This document shows, one piece after another, positions 5,587 through 6,530 of a stretch of DNA of 6,530 bases. Below the pieces are notes generated by a model that was given only the letters and a program-made list of their open reading frames with translations, was not told the DNA's origin and made no database searches. Made by a program: the position numbers and the translations under genes. The stretch lies in NCBI GenBank assembly GCA_964493075.1, contig CAZBNU010000229.1:1-6530 (forward strand). The letters are read 5' to 3'. This stretch comes from SLFT01 sp964493075 (GTDB taxonomy: Bacteria > Hydrogenedentota > Hydrogenedentia > Hydrogenedentales > CAITNO01). The first letter of the stretch is position 1. Every line of letters begins with the position of its first letter.

Positions 5587-6246
5587 TTACTCCGGCGCGT
5601 CGGCGAGGATAGCGACACCGGCGCTGGTACCGATACAGTTCGCGCCTGCTTCGATGATTTGCATGGCATTTGCGTAGCTGCGAATGCCGCCTGCCGCCTT
5701 CACACCCAGCGAATCGCCCACCACCTTGCGCATCAGTTTCACATCTTCAACCGTGGCGCCGCCCTTGCCGAAGCCGGTGGCGGTCTTCACAAACGCCGCG
5801 CCTGCGCGCAGACACATTTCGCATACCGCGATCTTCTCTTCGGTATTCAGGTAGCTGGTTTCGAGAATCACCTTAACGGGATGTTCTTTTGCCGCCTTGA
5901 CCACCGCCCTAATTTCCTTTTCCACGTATTGGGCATATCCCGACTTCAACGCGCCGATGTTGATGACCATATCAATTTCCGTGGCGCCGTTCTGGATGGC
6001 ATCCTGCGTTTCTTCGATCTTCATTCGCGCCGTGGCAGCGCCCAAAGGAAACGCCACACAGGCGTCTATCCCCACATTGCTGTCCTTCAGCACTTTGGCA
6101 CAAAAAGATACCCACACCGGATTCACCGACACCGCACGGAACCCATAGGTCAAGGCTTCGTCGCACAATTCACGGATGTCCGTCTCCGTGGCGAAAGCAC
6201 GCAACTGGGTATGATCAATTATTTTTGCAAGCGATGAACGTTTCAT
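5587..6246 (-). CDS. deoC: Deoxyribose-phosphate aldolase
   Basis: The 219-aa class I aldolase cleaves 2-deoxyribose 5-phosphate to glyceraldehyde 3-phosphate and acetaldehyde, in cytoplasmic deoxynucleoside catabolism. The whole TIM barrel is visible: IDHTQL near the start (10-15), VNPVWV (41-46), GATEIDMVINIGALKSG (87-103) with catalytic Asp92, VKVILETSYL (124-133), FVKTATGF (152-159) with Schiff-base Lys154, VKAAGGIR (182-189) with catalytic Lys183, and the phosphate-binding GTSAG (206-210). By family alignment these correspond to Asp102, Lys167 and Lys201 of the E. coli enzyme. The length is typical of the shorter bacterial form. The start codon has a strong GGAGGG site (bases 6256-6261) 9 nt upstream. 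It converges on the glycan cluster and diverges from the gene at 6380, with no other nucleoside genes in view. Confidence 0.97.
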   Translation of the reverse strand: MKRSSLAKIIDHTQLRAFATETDIRELCDEALTYGFRAVSVNPVWVSFCAKVLKDSNVGIDACVAFPLGAATARMKIEETQDAIQNGATEIDMVINIGALKSGYAQYVEKEIRAVVKAAKEHPVKVILETSYLNTEEKIAVCEMCLRAGAAFVKTATGFGKGGATVEDVKLMRKVVGDSLGVKAAGGIRSYANAMQIIEAGANCIGTSAGVAILADAPE

Positions 6247-6317
6247 GAAACGAAACCCTCCACCTTCGGGTCAAAACCTGTAGATGCATAAGACGCGGTA
6301 AAATGCGCCAACATCCT

Positions 6318-6342
6318 GTTCGGAACATTGTAACATCCGAAC
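6318..6342. promoter_or_regulatory. Inverted repeat GTTCGGA-N11-TCCGAAC in the divergent promoter region
   Basis: GTTCGGA (6318-6324) and TCCGAAC (6336-6342) are perfect inverted 7-bp arms separated by 11 bp. The centre-to-centre distance is 18 bp, near two helical turns, as expected for a site bound by a dimeric helix-turn-helix regulator. It lies 72 bp from the deoC start and 38 bp from the start of the gene at 6380, so it could control either or both. It could instead form a hairpin. No regulator gene is in the window and I do not recognise the motif. Confidence 0.4.
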
Positions 6343-6379
6343 CGACAGTTAGACACATTTTTGGATAGGGTATGTTGTG

Positions 6380-6530
6380 ATGAAAGTTTTTTCTACATGG
6401 ACGCTATGGACAATATGGACAGCATGTCTCGTGCTGTTCATTCAGTGCGTGTCTTTTGGAGAAGAAAAACCCATACTCCGGGTGATGCAGCATATTGCCA
6501 TGAACGCCGATGTGGAACTGGTGATGTATG
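6380..6530 (+). CDS. Exported protein, N-terminal part only (cut by window end)
   Basis: ATG 6380 is preceded by AGGG (6367-6370) 9 nt upstream, within GGATAGGG. Fifty codons are visible. A hydrophobic stretch (about residues 7-26, with few charges apart from Lys2) and a possible signal peptidase site after SFG (25-27) before EEKP suggest Sec export. Cys23 is not in a good lipobox, so a lipoprotein is less likely. The signal region is unusual: W-T recurs at residues 7-8, 10-11 and 13-14 because of a 9-bp tandem repeat in the DNA. The mature part seen (ILRVMQHIAMNADVELVMY) is too short to assign a family. It is divergent from deoC. Confidence 0.6.
   Translation, partial: MKVFSTWTLWTIWTACLVLFIQCVSFGEEKPILRVMQHIAMNADVELVMY
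6397..6423 (+). repeat. Three 9-bp tandem repeats (ATGGACNNN) inside the signal-peptide coding region
   Basis: ATGGACGCT, ATGGACAAT and ATGGACAGC lie head to tail and are followed by another ATG. In the gene's frame the repeat yields the W-T-x-W-T-x-W-T pattern. The period is a multiple of three, so gain or loss of a unit would keep the frame and change only the length of the hydrophobic core. Confidence 0.6.

Noticed and set aside
5533..6237. Long open frame on the + strand opposite deoC
   Set aside because: It is the antisense shadow of a clearly real aldolase gene, rich in His/Arg as antisense frames are, with no family motif or ribosome site.

Overview
The window is bacterial DNA of fairly high GC with compact coding. 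It holds a cell-surface glycan gene cluster on the + strand, then deoC on the - strand, then the start of an exported protein on the + strand. No gene is diagnostic of a species. The mix (UspA, GT4 glycosyltransferases, a Gfo/Idh/MocA dehydrogenase, a GT-C-like membrane protein, and several small palindromic repeat families between genes) suits a Gram-negative-type environmental bacterium, possibly of the PVC or a related candidate phylum. That placement is a weak inference.

Layout. Bases 1-54 are the last 17 codons of a UspA-type universal stress protein. A REP-like hairpin (92-118) follows. Next come a 66-residue acidic, helical protein of unknown function (172-372) and two GT4-type glycosyltransferases (429-1622 and 1619-2701) that overlap as ATGA. 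A 9-bp-period TCCTAC repeat array with an inverted partner (2693-2759) spans the end of the second GT gene. After it come a Gfo/Idh/MocA-family dehydrogenase (2864-3850) and, 21 nt later in the same frame, a polytopic membrane protein with a TMTC/GT-C-like loop motif (3872-5317). The 269-nt gap 5318-5586, between convergent genes, is largely filled by two related palindromes with GGGGAC/GTCCCC arms. deoC (5587-6246, - strand) and a signal-peptide-bearing gene (6380 onward, + strand, cut by the window end) diverge from a 133-nt region that contains a perfect 7-bp inverted repeat.

How the genes may work together. The two GT4 enzymes probably add successive sugars to a lipid-linked or LPS/capsule-type glycan at the inner face of the membrane. 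The dehydrogenase could modify a sugar or nucleotide sugar. The membrane protein could use a polyprenyl-linked donor or otherwise handle the glycan at the membrane. This is inferred from context and families; no substrate can be read from the sequence. deoC is a separate unit for deoxynucleoside catabolism.

The most interesting signals are the repeats. The GGGGAC pair keeps its base pairing while the arm sequences change, which suggests selection on a folded form. The nonamer array can fold back on the end of the glycosyltransferase gene. No defence system, CRISPR array, tRNA, rRNA or intact transposase is visible.
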